DNA of 64,000 bases from an uncultured Pelagibacteraceae bacterium (GCA_902556265.1 CACDVM010000003.1:1-64000), one strand, 5' to 3'; positions 1-10,545 are shown, counted from the stretch's first letter. Numbers and translations: made by a program. The notes: generated by a model not told the origin, from the sequence alone.

Positions 1-112
1 TTATACAAACACACCCAAAACAGCATTTATTAAAATCAAAGATCCTAAAGAATATTATCAAAAACTTGTAATACACAATAATTTAAAGACTTATAACGAT
101 TATCTAAAATAA
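1..112 (+). CDS. thrB: Homoserine kinase, C-terminal fragment (probable)
   Basis: An open frame enters from the left edge and stops at TAA 110-112; only about 36 residues are visible. The tail contains KDPKEYYQKL and ends in NDYLK, which resembles the end of the alphaproteobacterial ThrB family (aminoglycoside-phosphotransferase fold), the enzyme that phosphorylates homoserine before threonine synthase. The stop overlaps the rnhA start by one base (TAATG), so the two are translationally linked. The threonine synthase gene lies about 0.9 kb away, which agrees with the call. The family assignment rests on a short tail and on context and is therefore tentative. Confidence 0.5.
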   Translation, partial: YTNTPKTAFIKIKDPKEYYQKLVIHNNLKTYNDYLK

Positions 113-537
113 TGATTAAAATTTATACTGATGGCTCATGTTTAGAAAATCCAGGAAATGGTGGTTGGGCAGCTATTATAAATGAAAATGGAAATACTAA
201 AAAAATTAGTGGCAGTGAAAAAAATACTACAAATAATAGAATGGAGTTGATGGCCACTATCAATGCTTTAAAAAATATAAATTCAACTGATCAAATAGAG
301 ATTTATACAGACTCCCAATATGTGAAACTTGGAATAACTGAATGGATAAATACTTGGATTAAAAATAATTGGAAAACTTCAAAAAAAGAAGATGTTAAAA
401 ATAAAGATTTATGGTTTGAGTTATATAATCTTAATCAATCATTGAAAATTAAATGGAATTGGATTAAAGCACATGCGGGCAATCCAACGAATGAAGAAGT
501 TGATTTATTGGCTAAAAAGGCAGCTAATTTAGATTAA
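112..537 (+). CDS. rnhA: Ribonuclease HI
   Basis: RNase HI cleaves the RNA strand of RNA:DNA hybrids and is used in primer removal and R-loop clearance in the cytoplasm. The protein has 141 residues, slightly shorter than the E. coli enzyme (155). The catalytic carboxylates are visible as D7 in YTDGSC, E45 in RMELMA, D67 in YTDSQY and D131 in EEVDLLA, together with the conserved H121. The start ATG shares one base with the upstream stop. The 3' end overlaps the convergent peroxiredoxin gene by nine bases. All key residues are present, so the call is firm. Confidence 0.96.
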   Translation: MIKIYTDGSCLENPGNGGWAAIINENGNTKKISGSEKNTTNNRMELMATINALKNINSTDQIEIYTDSQYVKLGITEWINTWIKNNWKTSKKEDVKNKDLWFELYNLNQSLKIKWNWIKAHAGNPTNEEVDLLAKKAANLD

Positions 538-1014
538 TTTCAAAAAATTTTCTGCTGCAGACATTTCGCAAGAGCCAGTATCTTTTTCTTCTTGCAATTT
601 TATTACTTTCATATTGTCAACTAACATTGTGTATCTGTTAGATCTTACACCTAGCCCTCTTCCAGTTTTATCTACTTCAGCACCGATTTCTTTAGTAAAG
701 TTCAAAAATGGGTCTCCCACCATTATAATCTTATCACCAACATTATTTTCTTTACCCCAGGCATTCATGACAAATGGATCGTTAACTGATACGCATATGA
801 TATGATCAATTCCTTTATCTATAAATTGTTGATGCAAATTTACGTAACCTGGCAAATGTTTAGCAGAACAAACTGATGTATAAGCTCCAGGTAAGCCAAA
901 AATAACGGCTTTTTTGCTTTTCAATAAATCTTCAATATTTTTCTTTGTTGGTTCACCATTTTCTAAAACAAAAATTTCAGAATTAGGGACATTGTCGTTT
1001 TCTTTTAACTTCAT
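529..1014 (-). CDS. Peroxiredoxin, Prx5-type
   Basis: A thiol peroxidase of 161 residues that reduces hydrogen peroxide or alkyl hydroperoxides in the cytoplasm. The redoxin fold carries the peroxidatic cysteine C49 in the motif GAYTSVCS, in the form typical of the Prx5 (AhpC/TSA redoxin) subgroup. A second cysteine sits near the C terminus (GSCEMSAAE) and could resolve the sulfenic acid; that role is inferred. It is the last gene of the minus-strand run and its ATG overlaps the thrC stop by one base, so it is probably co-translated with threonine synthase although the functions are unrelated. Confidence 0.93.
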   Translation of the reverse strand: MKLKENDNVPNSEIFVLENGEPTKKNIEDLLKSKKAVIFGLPGAYTSVCSAKHLPGYVNLHQQFIDKGIDHIICVSVNDPFVMNAWGKENNVGDKIIMVGDPFLNFTKEIGAEVDKTGRGLGVRSNRYTMLVDNMKVIKLQEEKDTGSCEMSAAENFLKLI

Positions 1015-2393
1015 TAAATTCTTTCCCTTATATGTTGTTTTATTTTATTAAGGTCATTATCGATAATATCATAATTTTCTTTTTCATCTAAAATAAAAAG
1101 AAGCTCATCTGGTAATTCAGCTTTTATATTAATTGCTTTTTCAATTGCGCCTGGGAATTTACAAGGGTGAGCTGTAGCTAATACAATATTATTACCTTTA
1201 AGATTAACTTTATCAAAAGCTCCAAATCCTATTGCACTGTGAGGATCAAGTAACTTATCATATTTTTCATAAACAGTTTTAATCGTATTTAAAACTTCAA
1301 TTTCATCCATCCGTGATGATAAAAAATCAACATTTATTTTATCTAAACTATCTTTTTGAATTTCATATTTTCCTTTTTCTTTTATATCTTTCATCACATC
1401 AATTGTTTTTTTATCATTTTGATTATTCAAATCAAAAATAAGTCTTTCAAAATTACTGGCAATTTGAATATCCATACTTGGTGAGATTGTCTCTAAAACA
1501 TCTTCTACGTTATACGCACCATTTTTAATTGCTCTATGTAAAATATCATTTTGATTTGTTGCCACAACAAACTTGTTAATTGGAAGACCAATTTTTTTTG
1601 CAAGATAACCAGCATATACATCACCAAAATTTCCTGTAGGTACTGAAAAGTTTACGGGCTTTCTATTATCTTCGACTAAAAAATAACTATAAAAATAATA
1701 CACACTTTGAGCAATAATCCTCGCCCAATTTATTGAATTAACACCTGACATCTTGATCTCATTTGCAAAAACTTTATCTGTAAACATTGCCTTGACTATA
1801 TTTTGACAATCATCAAAACTTCCCTTTACGGCAATATTAAAAACGTTCTTTTCTTTACCAGTTGTCATTAATTTTCTTTGAACAGGTGAAATACGATTGT
1901 TAGGATGAAGAACAAAAATATTTATATTCGCTTTTCCTTTAATTGCATCAATTGCAGCAGCACCCGTATCCCCTGAAGTAGCAACAACTATATTTATTTT
2001 TTCATTTTTATTGCTCAAATAATATTCATAGAAATTACCTAAAAGTTGCATCGCAACATCTTTAAAAGCCAAAGTTGGTCCATGAAATAATTCAAGCACT
2101 GACCGATCTCCTATCTTGACTAGCTCAACCACATTCTGTTTTCTAAAAACTGAATAAGATTTATCAATGATTTTACCTAAATCATTTTCACTCATAAAAT
2201 CACCAATAAAAGGATAGATTATTTTTTTAGCTAATTCTTTGTATTCAAGATTTTTAAATTCAAGTAAATCTTTTTGGCTGTATTTCTGAAGTAATTTTGG
2301 AATAAATAACCCTCCATCATCTGCTAATCCTTTAATAAAAACGTCTTCAAATTTGAAGCTGTCTGTGCTGTTTCTTGTGCTTACATAGTCCAT
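1014..2393 (-). CDS. thrC: Threonine synthase
   Basis: Converts O-phosphohomoserine to threonine with pyridoxal phosphate. The length of 459 residues fits the long ThrC class of proteobacteria. The N-terminal signature YVSTRN and the PLP lysine K111 in GPTLAFKDVAMQLLGN are visible, as is the phosphate-binding segment ATSGDTGAAA. It starts directly after the SURF1 gene and shares a base with the peroxiredoxin start, so it rides at the end of the cytochrome oxidase transcript. A probable homoserine kinase gene, the preceding step, ends at position 112. Confidence 0.97.
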   Translation of the reverse strand: MDYVSTRNSTDSFKFEDVFIKGLADDGGLFIPKLLQKYSQKDLLEFKNLEYKELAKKIIYPFIGDFMSENDLGKIIDKSYSVFRKQNVVELVKIGDRSVLELFHGPTLAFKDVAMQLLGNFYEYYLSNKNEKINIVVATSGDTGAAAIDAIKGKANINIFVLHPNNRISPVQRKLMTTGKEKNVFNIAVKGSFDDCQNIVKAMFTDKVFANEIKMSGVNSINWARIIAQSVYYFYSYFLVEDNRKPVNFSVPTGNFGDVYAGYLAKKIGLPINKFVVATNQNDILHRAIKNGAYNVEDVLETISPSMDIQIASNFERLIFDLNNQNDKKTIDVMKDIKEKGKYEIQKDSLDKINVDFLSSRMDEIEVLNTIKTVYEKYDKLLDPHSAIGFGAFDKVNLKGNNIVLATAHPCKFPGAIEKAINIKAELPDELLFILDEKENYDIIDNDLNKIKQHIRERI

Positions 2394-3047
2394 TTAATAA
2401 TTCTTTTTTCTAAAATATAAATATAGCAAAAGAATTGAAATCGCTAACGAAAACCAAGTAATCGCATATTTTTTGTGATTATTAGAAATATTAGCACTAA
2501 TTTTTTTTGGTTCAGGAAATTGATAATTTCCGTCTAAATAAATTATATATTTAGAGAATTCTTTACCTGTAAACTTTAATATATCCTCTCTATTTAAACT
2601 AAACCAATAATTTTCCTCAATATCATTATCTGGTTTAAAAATGTTTTTTCTTCCTTGAAGTTTTAAAGTTCCAATAATGTTATTTTCATCAAAAAAATTT
2701 ATCTCTTTGGAACCTTTTTTTTCAAATGGTATCCAGCCTCTATTAATTAGATAATCTTCATTATCTATTAAGATTGGATTTATAACCTCAAAACCTGGAG
2801 TACCAGTATCATTTAAATTATATAAATAAATTTGTTTATCAAGATCAATAGATCCCGATGTTTTAATTTTTAAATAATTTTCTTTTTGAGATTGAGTTAA
2901 TTCTACAGGTGGATTTTTTAGAGAATTTTCAATTTCTAATATGAGATTATTTTTCCAATTTAAACGAATTATTTGCCATGATCCAAGTGCAATAAAAACT
3001 AATATGAAAAAAATTACAAAGACTGAAAATAAAAACTTGTGTTTCAA
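2394..3047 (-). CDS. SURF1 family cytochrome oxidase assembly protein
   Basis: SURF1 proteins help place haem a in subunit I of aa3-type oxidases. This 217-residue protein has the family layout: one N-terminal membrane helix (about residues 5-23) followed by the LGSWQIIRLNWK segment, a periplasmic domain with INRGWIPF, and a second membrane helix near the C terminus (about 193-212). It lies ten bases after ctaE and abuts thrC. The position, at the end of a ctaC-ctaD-ctaB-ctaG-ctaE series, is the usual alphaproteobacterial one. Confidence 0.92.
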   Translation of the reverse strand: MKHKFLFSVFVIFFILVFIALGSWQIIRLNWKNNLILEIENSLKNPPVELTQSQKENYLKIKTSGSIDLDKQIYLYNLNDTGTPGFEVINPILIDNEDYLINRGWIPFEKKGSKEINFFDENNIIGTLKLQGRKNIFKPDNDIEENYWFSLNREDILKFTGKEFSKYIIYLDGNYQFPEPKKISANISNNHKKYAITWFSLAISILLLYLYFRKKNY

Positions 3048-3056
3048 TGGTAAAAA

Positions 3057-3845
3057 TTAACTACCCCAAATATAAATTGCCGCAAATAAAAACAGCCAAA
3101 CTACATCAACAAAATGCCAATACCAAGCTGCAGCTTCAAAGCCAAAATGATGATCTTTATTAAAATGTCCTCTTTTACCTCTAAACAAACATACGGCTAA
3201 AAAAATGGTTCCCACAAGTACATGGAAGCCATGAAACCCTGTTGCCATATAAAATACTGACCCATAAATATGATCTGAAAAAGAAAATGATGCATGTTGA
3301 TATTCATAAATTTGCAAAAGAGTAAAGCAAAAACCTAAAATTACAGTCAGCCATAAACCCTGGATAAATCCTTTTCTATCATCTTCCAGAAGAGCATGAT
3401 GAGACCATGTGACTGTTGTTCCAGATAATAATAAAATTAATGTATTGATTAGTGGAATATCCCATGGGTCAAATGTTTCAATATCCTTAGGTGGCCAAAC
3501 ATTTCCGACAAATTCGTTAGGAAATAAACTTACATCAAAATATGCCCAAAACCATGCAACAAAAAACATTACCTCAGAAGCAATAAATAGTGTCATTCCA
3601 TAACGGTGATGAATTTGAACGACAGGTGTGTGATGTCCTTGATGTTCAGCCTCAATCACAACGTCTCTGAACCACATGTAGGCTCCATAAATTAACAGAG
3701 CAAATCCTAAATACATTCCCCATGATACATCTGTATGGAGATAGTAAACTGACCCTAAAGCTAATACCAAACAAGAAAAAGAAGTATAAATTGGCCAAGG
3801 ACTTGGGTCTACCAAATGATAATCATGTTTTTTTTCAGCTGACAT
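3057..3845 (-). CDS. ctaE: Cytochrome c oxidase subunit III
   Basis: The 262-residue subunit III of the aa3-type terminal oxidase, an integral inner-membrane protein that stabilises the core and supports proton uptake. The sequence is strongly hydrophobic with about seven helices, begins with the family hallmark YHLVDPSPWP, and contains the conserved GFHGFHVLVGT and WYWHFVDVVWL segments near the C terminus. It sits between the copper chaperone ctaG and surf1 with ten-base gaps, consistent with one operon. Confidence 0.97.
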   Translation of the reverse strand: MSAEKKHDYHLVDPSPWPIYTSFSCLVLALGSVYYLHTDVSWGMYLGFALLIYGAYMWFRDVVIEAEHQGHHTPVVQIHHRYGMTLFIASEVMFFVAWFWAYFDVSLFPNEFVGNVWPPKDIETFDPWDIPLINTLILLLSGTTVTWSHHALLEDDRKGFIQGLWLTVILGFCFTLLQIYEYQHASFSFSDHIYGSVFYMATGFHGFHVLVGTIFLAVCLFRGKRGHFNKDHHFGFEAAAWYWHFVDVVWLFLFAAIYIWGS

Positions 3846-3854
3846 TTTTTTGGA

Positions 3855-4388
3855 TTATGATTGTTTATAGTAATCTGTCGAGAAAAAAGTATACGACATA
3901 GTTACATCTTGTAAGTTTTTTACAGTTGGGTCATTAACCATTTCGGGATCGAGATAAAAAGTCATTACATAGGTGGCTTTTTCTCCAGCTTTTAATTCTT
4001 GTTTTTCGAAGCAAAAACATCCTAATTTACTATAATATTTTCCAAAACTTGCTGGGGAAACATTAAAACTTGCAACTCCGGCAGTAGGCTCATTACTATA
4101 ATTTTCCACTTCAAATTCTATTTTGTTAACCTGACCTACCTTTACATCTATAACGTTTGTTTTGGCTTTAAAATCCCACGGTAAATTATTTACATTAGTG
4201 TCAAATCTTACACTCACTACTTTATTCAATACTATTTTTGGAGCATTATTTGATATTTGAGTAGTTCCGCCAAAACCAGTTACTCTGCAAAACAAATCAT
4301 ACAAAGGGACAGCTGCATAAGACAAGCCCAGCATTAAAACAAAAATTCCTGATAATATTAAAGGAGTAAGTTTATTTTTTTTCATCAT
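3855..4388 (-). CDS. ctaG: Cytochrome c oxidase assembly protein CtaG (Cox11 family)
   Basis: Copper chaperone that delivers copper to the CuB site of subunit I. The 177-residue protein has one N-terminal membrane anchor (about residues 9-28) and a periplasmic domain. The Cox11 copper ligands are visible as C124 and C126 in GCFCFEKQ, and C34 follows the anchor as in the family. Its ATG overlaps the stop of the 41-codon upstream gene in an ATGA arrangement, so translation is probably coupled. A second ATG follows immediately (ATGATG), so either could be used. Confidence 0.95.
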   Translation of the reverse strand: MMKKNKLTPLILSGIFVLMLGLSYAAVPLYDLFCRVTGFGGTTQISNNAPKIVLNKVVSVRFDTNVNNLPWDFKAKTNVIDVKVGQVNKIEFEVENYSNEPTAGVASFNVSPASFGKYYSKLGCFCFEKQELKAGEKATYVMTFYLDPEMVNDPTVKNLQDVTMSYTFFSTDYYKQS

Positions 4389-4510
4389 ATTGATCTGTCA
4401 AATACTCCTGTATTGTAAAGTGTAAAAAAGAAAAGAAAGATCATAAAAGCAATTATTGCTAAAGCAGTTAGTATATTTTTTTTCTTAGTTTTTTTATCAG
4501 GTATTATCAT
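4385..4510 (-). CDS. 41-residue single-helix membrane protein of the cta operon
   Basis: A short open frame that fills the gap between ctaB and ctaG exactly. Its ATG (4510-4508) overlaps the ctaB stop by three bases and its TGA (4387-4385) overlaps the ctaG start. The product begins MIIPDKKTKKKN, has one hydrophobic helix (about residues 13-31) and ends GVFDRSI. The overlapping starts and stops on both sides and the hydrophobic content support a real gene. Alphaproteobacteria often carry a short one-helix protein here, sometimes annotated CoxF or as hypothetical; equivalence is inferred from position and topology. No biochemical role can be assigned from sequence. Confidence 0.75.
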   Translation of the reverse strand: MIIPDKKTKKKNILTALAIIAFMIFLFFFTLYNTGVFDRSI

Positions 4511-5418
4511 AAAATCTTATCTATCAGAAAAAGCACAAAAACCAAAAATAAATATAAAATAGAATATCCAAATATTGATTTAGCTTTTTTTGGGTCAAAT
4601 TTATTTTTCTTAAAATTATAAAGCTCATAACATAAAAAATTGTAATAAAAAGTTAATAACAATGCAGGTATTAAAAAAACTATACCTACAAAATTTATCC
4701 AAAAGGGAAAAATGATAACTGGTAACATTAACAATGAATAAACAAATATATTGGCCTTAGTGCTCTCAACTCCATTAGTTAGTGGTAACATCGGTATATT
4801 TGCTTTTTTATAATCATCTGATTTATACAAACTCAAAGCCCAAAAATGTGAAGGTGTCCAAAAAAATATTATTAAAAAAAACGCTAATGGTTCGGTAGAT
4901 AAAGAGCCAGTAGCTATTGTCCATCCAATAACTGGAGGAAAAGCTCCTGCAGCTCCACCAATAACTATATTTTGTGGTGTTCTTCTTTTTAGCCAGATTG
5001 TATAAATAAAAACATAAAATAAAATCGTTAAAAGTAAAATAGCTGCGGAAATTCTATTAGTAAAATAATCTAATGCTACTACCGAGATAATTGATAACGT
5101 AACACCAAAAATAAGAGCTTGGTTTCTATTAACTTTGCCAGTTGGTATAGGTCTTAAACAAGTTCTTGTCATTAAAGCATCAAGATCAGATTCATACCAC
5201 ATATTAAGTGCTCCAGCGGCACCTGCTCCTAAAGAAACTAACAAAATTCCTATTATAGCATCTTTTGTTGATACAAGATTAGGTGAAGTTAAAAGTCCGA
5301 CTGCGCAAGTAAAAATTACTAATGACATTACTCTTGGCTTCATCAGTTTAAATAGCTCAGAAAAATTAAACAAATCCTCTTGACTTAAACTTTTATTTTT
5401 TAGCCTTGAATTACCCAT
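4507..5418 (-). CDS. ctaB: Protoheme IX farnesyltransferase (haem O synthase)
   Basis: Attaches a farnesyl group to haem b to make haem O, the precursor of haem A for the adjacent oxidase. The 303-residue UbiA-superfamily membrane protein carries the first aspartate-rich motif as N72-x5-D78-x-D80 in NMWYESDLDALMTRT and a second polar motif around YKSDDYKKANIPMLP. About eight to nine hydrophobic helices are visible. It lies 21 bases after ctaD and overlaps the small membrane protein gene. Confidence 0.96.
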   Translation of the reverse strand: MGNSRLKNKSLSQEDLFNFSELFKLMKPRVMSLVIFTCAVGLLTSPNLVSTKDAIIGILLVSLGAGAAGALNMWYESDLDALMTRTCLRPIPTGKVNRNQALIFGVTLSIISVVALDYFTNRISAAILLLTILFYVFIYTIWLKRRTPQNIVIGGAAGAFPPVIGWTIATGSLSTEPLAFFLIIFFWTPSHFWALSLYKSDDYKKANIPMLPLTNGVESTKANIFVYSLLMLPVIIFPFWINFVGIVFLIPALLLTFYYNFLCYELYNFKKNKFDPKKAKSIFGYSILYLFLVFVLFLIDKIL

Positions 5419-5439
5419 TAGTTTTTTTTTGCACTTTTA

Positions 5440-7889
<2,450 letters not shown>

Positions 7890-7949
7890 TTTTATTAGGT
7901 ATATAAAGCTCTTTTATTAAAATTACACTTTAGTTTTCGCGACAATTTA

Positions 7950-8651
7950 TCAATTAATCACATAATTTATGATCGAAATTGCAGAAATGACGGCTGTTTC
8001 TGACCTTAAAATATTTTCATTAATCTTAATTGCTTGAACACTGCTAAAAGAGAGAATTTCTTCCTTTTCAGCTTCAGAAAAATCACCCTCGGGACCTACA
8101 ATAATACAAACTGGTCTATCTGTAAGTTTAGATTTATCAATTTTATTATTATTTGAATTCAGGTCAGTAAAAATTAAATCCATTAAATTAGTTTTTAAAA
8201 AATTATTTAAGTTTTGAGACTCTTCAATTATTGGGACATTAATTCGATTAGATTGTTCGCTAGCTTCAATCACTATTTTTTCTAATCGTTCTTTATTAGT
8301 TTTTCTAACAATTGTCCTATCAAAAATAATGGGTAAAAATTTCGTTACACCAAGCTCTGTGGCTTTTTGGATCATGAAGTTTTGATAATTTGATTTAATA
8401 GGGGAAAAAGCTAACCATAATTCTTTGATATTTTCTTTTTGTCTAAGTTGCTTAATTATTTTAAACTCAACAATACTTTTTGATATTCCTAAAATTTTTG
8501 CTTCCCATTCTCCATTTTTATTAAATAAAGAAAAAACTTCATTTTCTTTAACTCTCATTACTTTAACTAGATAATGAGATTGAGACTTGTCTAATTTATC
8601 AATCATGTCAGCTGATAATGAATTTGAAAAAAATAATCTAATATTACTCAT
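7950..8651 (-). CDS. rsmE: 16S rRNA m3U1498 methyltransferase
   Basis: SPOUT-class methyltransferase that modifies U1498 of 16S rRNA. The protein has 233 residues and shows an N-terminal PUA-like part (RLFFSNSL, HYLVKVMRVKENE) and the C-terminal knot signature with IIVGPEGDFSEAEKEE followed by LRSETAVISAI. It lies upstream of ctaC on the same strand. Its ATG is only 17 bases from the divergent start of the dehalogenase gene, so its promoter must lie partly inside that coding sequence. Confidence 0.95.
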   Translation of the reverse strand: MSNIRLFFSNSLSADMIDKLDKSQSHYLVKVMRVKENEVFSLFNKNGEWEAKILGISKSIVEFKIIKQLRQKENIKELWLAFSPIKSNYQNFMIQKATELGVTKFLPIIFDRTIVRKTNKERLEKIVIEASEQSNRINVPIIEESQNLNNFLKTNLMDLIFTDLNSNNNKIDKSKLTDRPVCIIVGPEGDFSEAEKEEILSFSSVQAIKINENILRSETAVISAISIINYVIN

Positions 8652-8668
8652 TTGTGTTAAGTTAGTTT

Positions 8669-9340
8669 ATGAAAAATATTAAAGCAATAATTTTTGATGC
8701 TTATGGCACACTATTTGATGTCAATTCTGCTGCAGAAAAATGTAAAGATAAAGTTGGAAATAAGTGGGAAGATTTTGCAAATTACTGGAGAACAACTCAA
8801 TTAGAATACACTTGGCTTCGAAGTTTGATGAATAAACATAAAGATTTTTGGCAAGTTACTAAAGATAGCTTAAATAAATCTATGAAAGCTTTTAATATAG
8901 ATCCTTCAATGCAAAATGAATTATTAAATTTATATAAAGTTCTCTCTCCCTTTAAAGAAGTACCTGAAGTTTTGAAAACTCTTAAAGAAAAAAATTTTAA
9001 ATTGGCAATTCTATCTAACGGAACCCCTACTCTATTAAAAGAATTGGTTAAAAGTAATAATTTGGATAATGTTTTTGATGATCTTTTTTCAATTGAACAA
9101 GTAGGAATTTATAAACCTGATTCCAAAGTTTATGACTTACCTATTCAAAAATACCGTATAGAAAAAAATGAAGTAGCTTTTCTAAGTGCGAATACTTGGG
9201 ATGTTTCAGGTGGTGGAAACTATGGTTATCAATCTATTTGGGTAAACAGAAATAAAAATATTTTTGATAATCTAGATTATAAACCAAGATTAGAAATCAA
9301 AAACTTAAAAGATCTGTTACCCAATATAGAATCTAATTAA
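8669..9340 (+). CDS. Haloacid dehalogenase, type II (L-2-haloacid dehalogenase-like)
   Basis: A HAD-superfamily hydrolase of 223 residues. The nucleophile D10 lies in FDAYGTLFD. The residues that define L-2-haloacid dehalogenases rather than generic phosphatases are present: T14, R41 in WRTTQLEYTWLRSLM, S116-N117, K149, Y155 and the S173/N175/D178 group in LSANTWDVSGGG. These match the known family active site, so hydrolytic dehalogenation of short 2-halo acids is a reasonable prediction, though the substrate is inferred. It starts 17 bases from the divergent rsmE and ends two bases from the convergent bhmT. Confidence 0.88.
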   Translation: MKNIKAIIFDAYGTLFDVNSAAEKCKDKVGNKWEDFANYWRTTQLEYTWLRSLMNKHKDFWQVTKDSLNKSMKAFNIDPSMQNELLNLYKVLSPFKEVPEVLKTLKEKNFKLAILSNGTPTLLKELVKSNNLDNVFDDLFSIEQVGIYKPDSKVYDLPIQKYRIEKNEVAFLSANTWDVSGGGNYGYQSIWVNRNKNIFDNLDYKPRLEIKNLKDLLPNIESN

Positions 9341-9342
9341 GA

Positions 9343-10404
9343 TTAAGCTTTATCCCCATATTCAATCATATGTTTTGGAATTCTTTTATTTTTTCCATAC
9401 ATAAAATGATTTTCCATTTTTTCTCTATACTTGCTTGCCTGAACTTTTAAACCAATAGACTCCGCAACCTCTCTTATTAACATTGGGTTAGCCCCACAGC
9501 AAACACCAAGATAATGTACACCTAAAATATTTGCCCATTTTGCAAACTGACCTATTTCATATCTATTACAAAAATGAGGATCTAATGCTGTAGGAAATGT
9601 TCTTCCATGAGGAGATGGACAACTACAATCATCTCTATCTGGTAGATTGAAAAATGTTGGAAATTCTTTACTAGTTCTATAAGGAATTGGTAAAGCACCA
9701 ACATGGCATTTTACTGCTTTTCTAATCTCTTTTAAAAAAGGTAACATTGTTGCTGGCCCTCTAAAACAATTCAAACCAACAACATCAGCACCAAGTTGTT
9801 CAAGTTCTTTACAAGTATCCACTACAGATCTTCCATCTCTCATTTTGTTCTCACCCATTGGCGAAATTGTTAACACAGTTGGAAGATTTGTTTTTTTCAT
9901 TACTTCAAGAGCTTTAAATGCTTCTTCTGCATAATAAAAAGTTTCACCTATCAACATGTCTGCACCCTCATCTACTGCCCATCCAATCATTTCTGTAAAC
10001 ATACTTTCAACTTCTTTTTGAGCTTGCTTGTCACCTTCTTTCCAAATGTTCGTATTAGAGATATTTCCGGCCATTAAATTTGGTTGAGACCCTTTGGGCG
10101 TATCTAAAGCAACTTTTTTTGCTATCTTCAAAGCAGATCTATTTAGTGGTTCTAATAAATCTTCTTTACCTATAACCCTCATTTTTTCTCTATGACCATT
10201 ATATGTAAATGCTTCAACGATATCTGATCCAGCATGTTGAAATTCTCTATGTAAATTTTCAAGAACTTCAGGATGATCAAGAGAAACCATTGGCACAAAC
10301 TCTCCAGATGCCATGTATCCTCGTCTTTCAATTTCAAATAAAAAACCTTCAGCACAAATCACAGGTCCTTTATCCAATCTTTCTTTAAGTGTATTTATTG
10401 TCAT
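9343..10404 (-). CDS. bhmT: Betaine-homocysteine S-methyltransferase family protein
   Basis: Zinc-dependent homocysteine methyltransferase, most likely using glycine betaine as donor to regenerate methionine. I choose ATG 10404-10402 (353 residues), because GGAG at 10414-10411 lies six bases upstream as a ribosome binding site; the longer frame from TTG 10416 would place that site inside the gene. The zinc ligands are C213 in GLNCFRGP and the pair C302-C303 in GVCCGANP, as in the Hcy_methyl family. The gene is headed by a tandem SAM-II/SAM-V riboswitch leader, so expression falls when SAM is plentiful. Betaine as the donor is inferred from the family and the clade. Confidence 0.92.
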   Translation of the reverse strand: MTINTLKERLDKGPVICAEGFLFEIERRGYMASGEFVPMVSLDHPEVLENLHREFQHAGSDIVEAFTYNGHREKMRVIGKEDLLEPLNRSALKIAKKVALDTPKGSQPNLMAGNISNTNIWKEGDKQAQKEVESMFTEMIGWAVDEGADMLIGETFYYAEEAFKALEVMKKTNLPTVLTISPMGENKMRDGRSVVDTCKELEQLGADVVGLNCFRGPATMLPFLKEIRKAVKCHVGALPIPYRTSKEFPTFFNLPDRDDCSCPSPHGRTFPTALDPHFCNRYEIGQFAKWANILGVHYLGVCCGANPMLIREVAESIGLKVQASKYREKMENHFMYGKNKRIPKHMIEYGDKA

Positions 10405-10472
10405 TTCTTTCTCCAAGTTAATGGAGAAAAGAAGCTAATTAAAACTAAACAAGTTAAAAAATTAGCTCTTCT
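10405..10472 (-). promoter_or_regulatory. bhmT expression platform: relay hairpin and Shine-Dalgarno hairpin
   Basis: Two mutually exclusive structures can be drawn in the last 70 bases of the leader. A long stem pairs 10476-10460 with 10440-10423 (17 pairs, one bulged base, one G-U, 19-base loop). It consumes the anti-Shine-Dalgarno CTCC at 10426-10423. If it does not form, CTCC can instead pair with the Shine-Dalgarno GGAG at 10414-10411 across an eight-base loop and hide it. The 5' arm begins in the GGAG that ends the SAM-V aptamer, so ligand binding could decide between the two. The switching logic is inferred; the complementarity is seen. Confidence 0.65.
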
Positions 10473-10533
10473 CTCCTTTTTAGTGCTTTAGCAAATGCTG
10501 GGTGCACAATACGGTTCAAATACCCGGTTTAGT
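10473..10533 (-). promoter_or_regulatory. SAM-V riboswitch aptamer
   Basis: Downstream of the SAM-II terminator the leader contains the conserved blocks expected of the marine SAM-V class: a GGTATTTGAACC block at about 10524-10513, the short helix GTGC (10507-10504) with GCAC (10486-10483), and the 3' block TTTGCTAAAGCACTAAAAAGGAG. SAM-V shares its binding core with SAM-II and is known in SAR11 in front of methionine-cycle genes. In many SAM-V examples the final GGAG is the ribosome binding site; here it is 69 bases from the start codon and feeds a downstream hairpin instead. Confidence 0.8.
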
Positions 10534-10545
10534 TTTGAGAAATTC

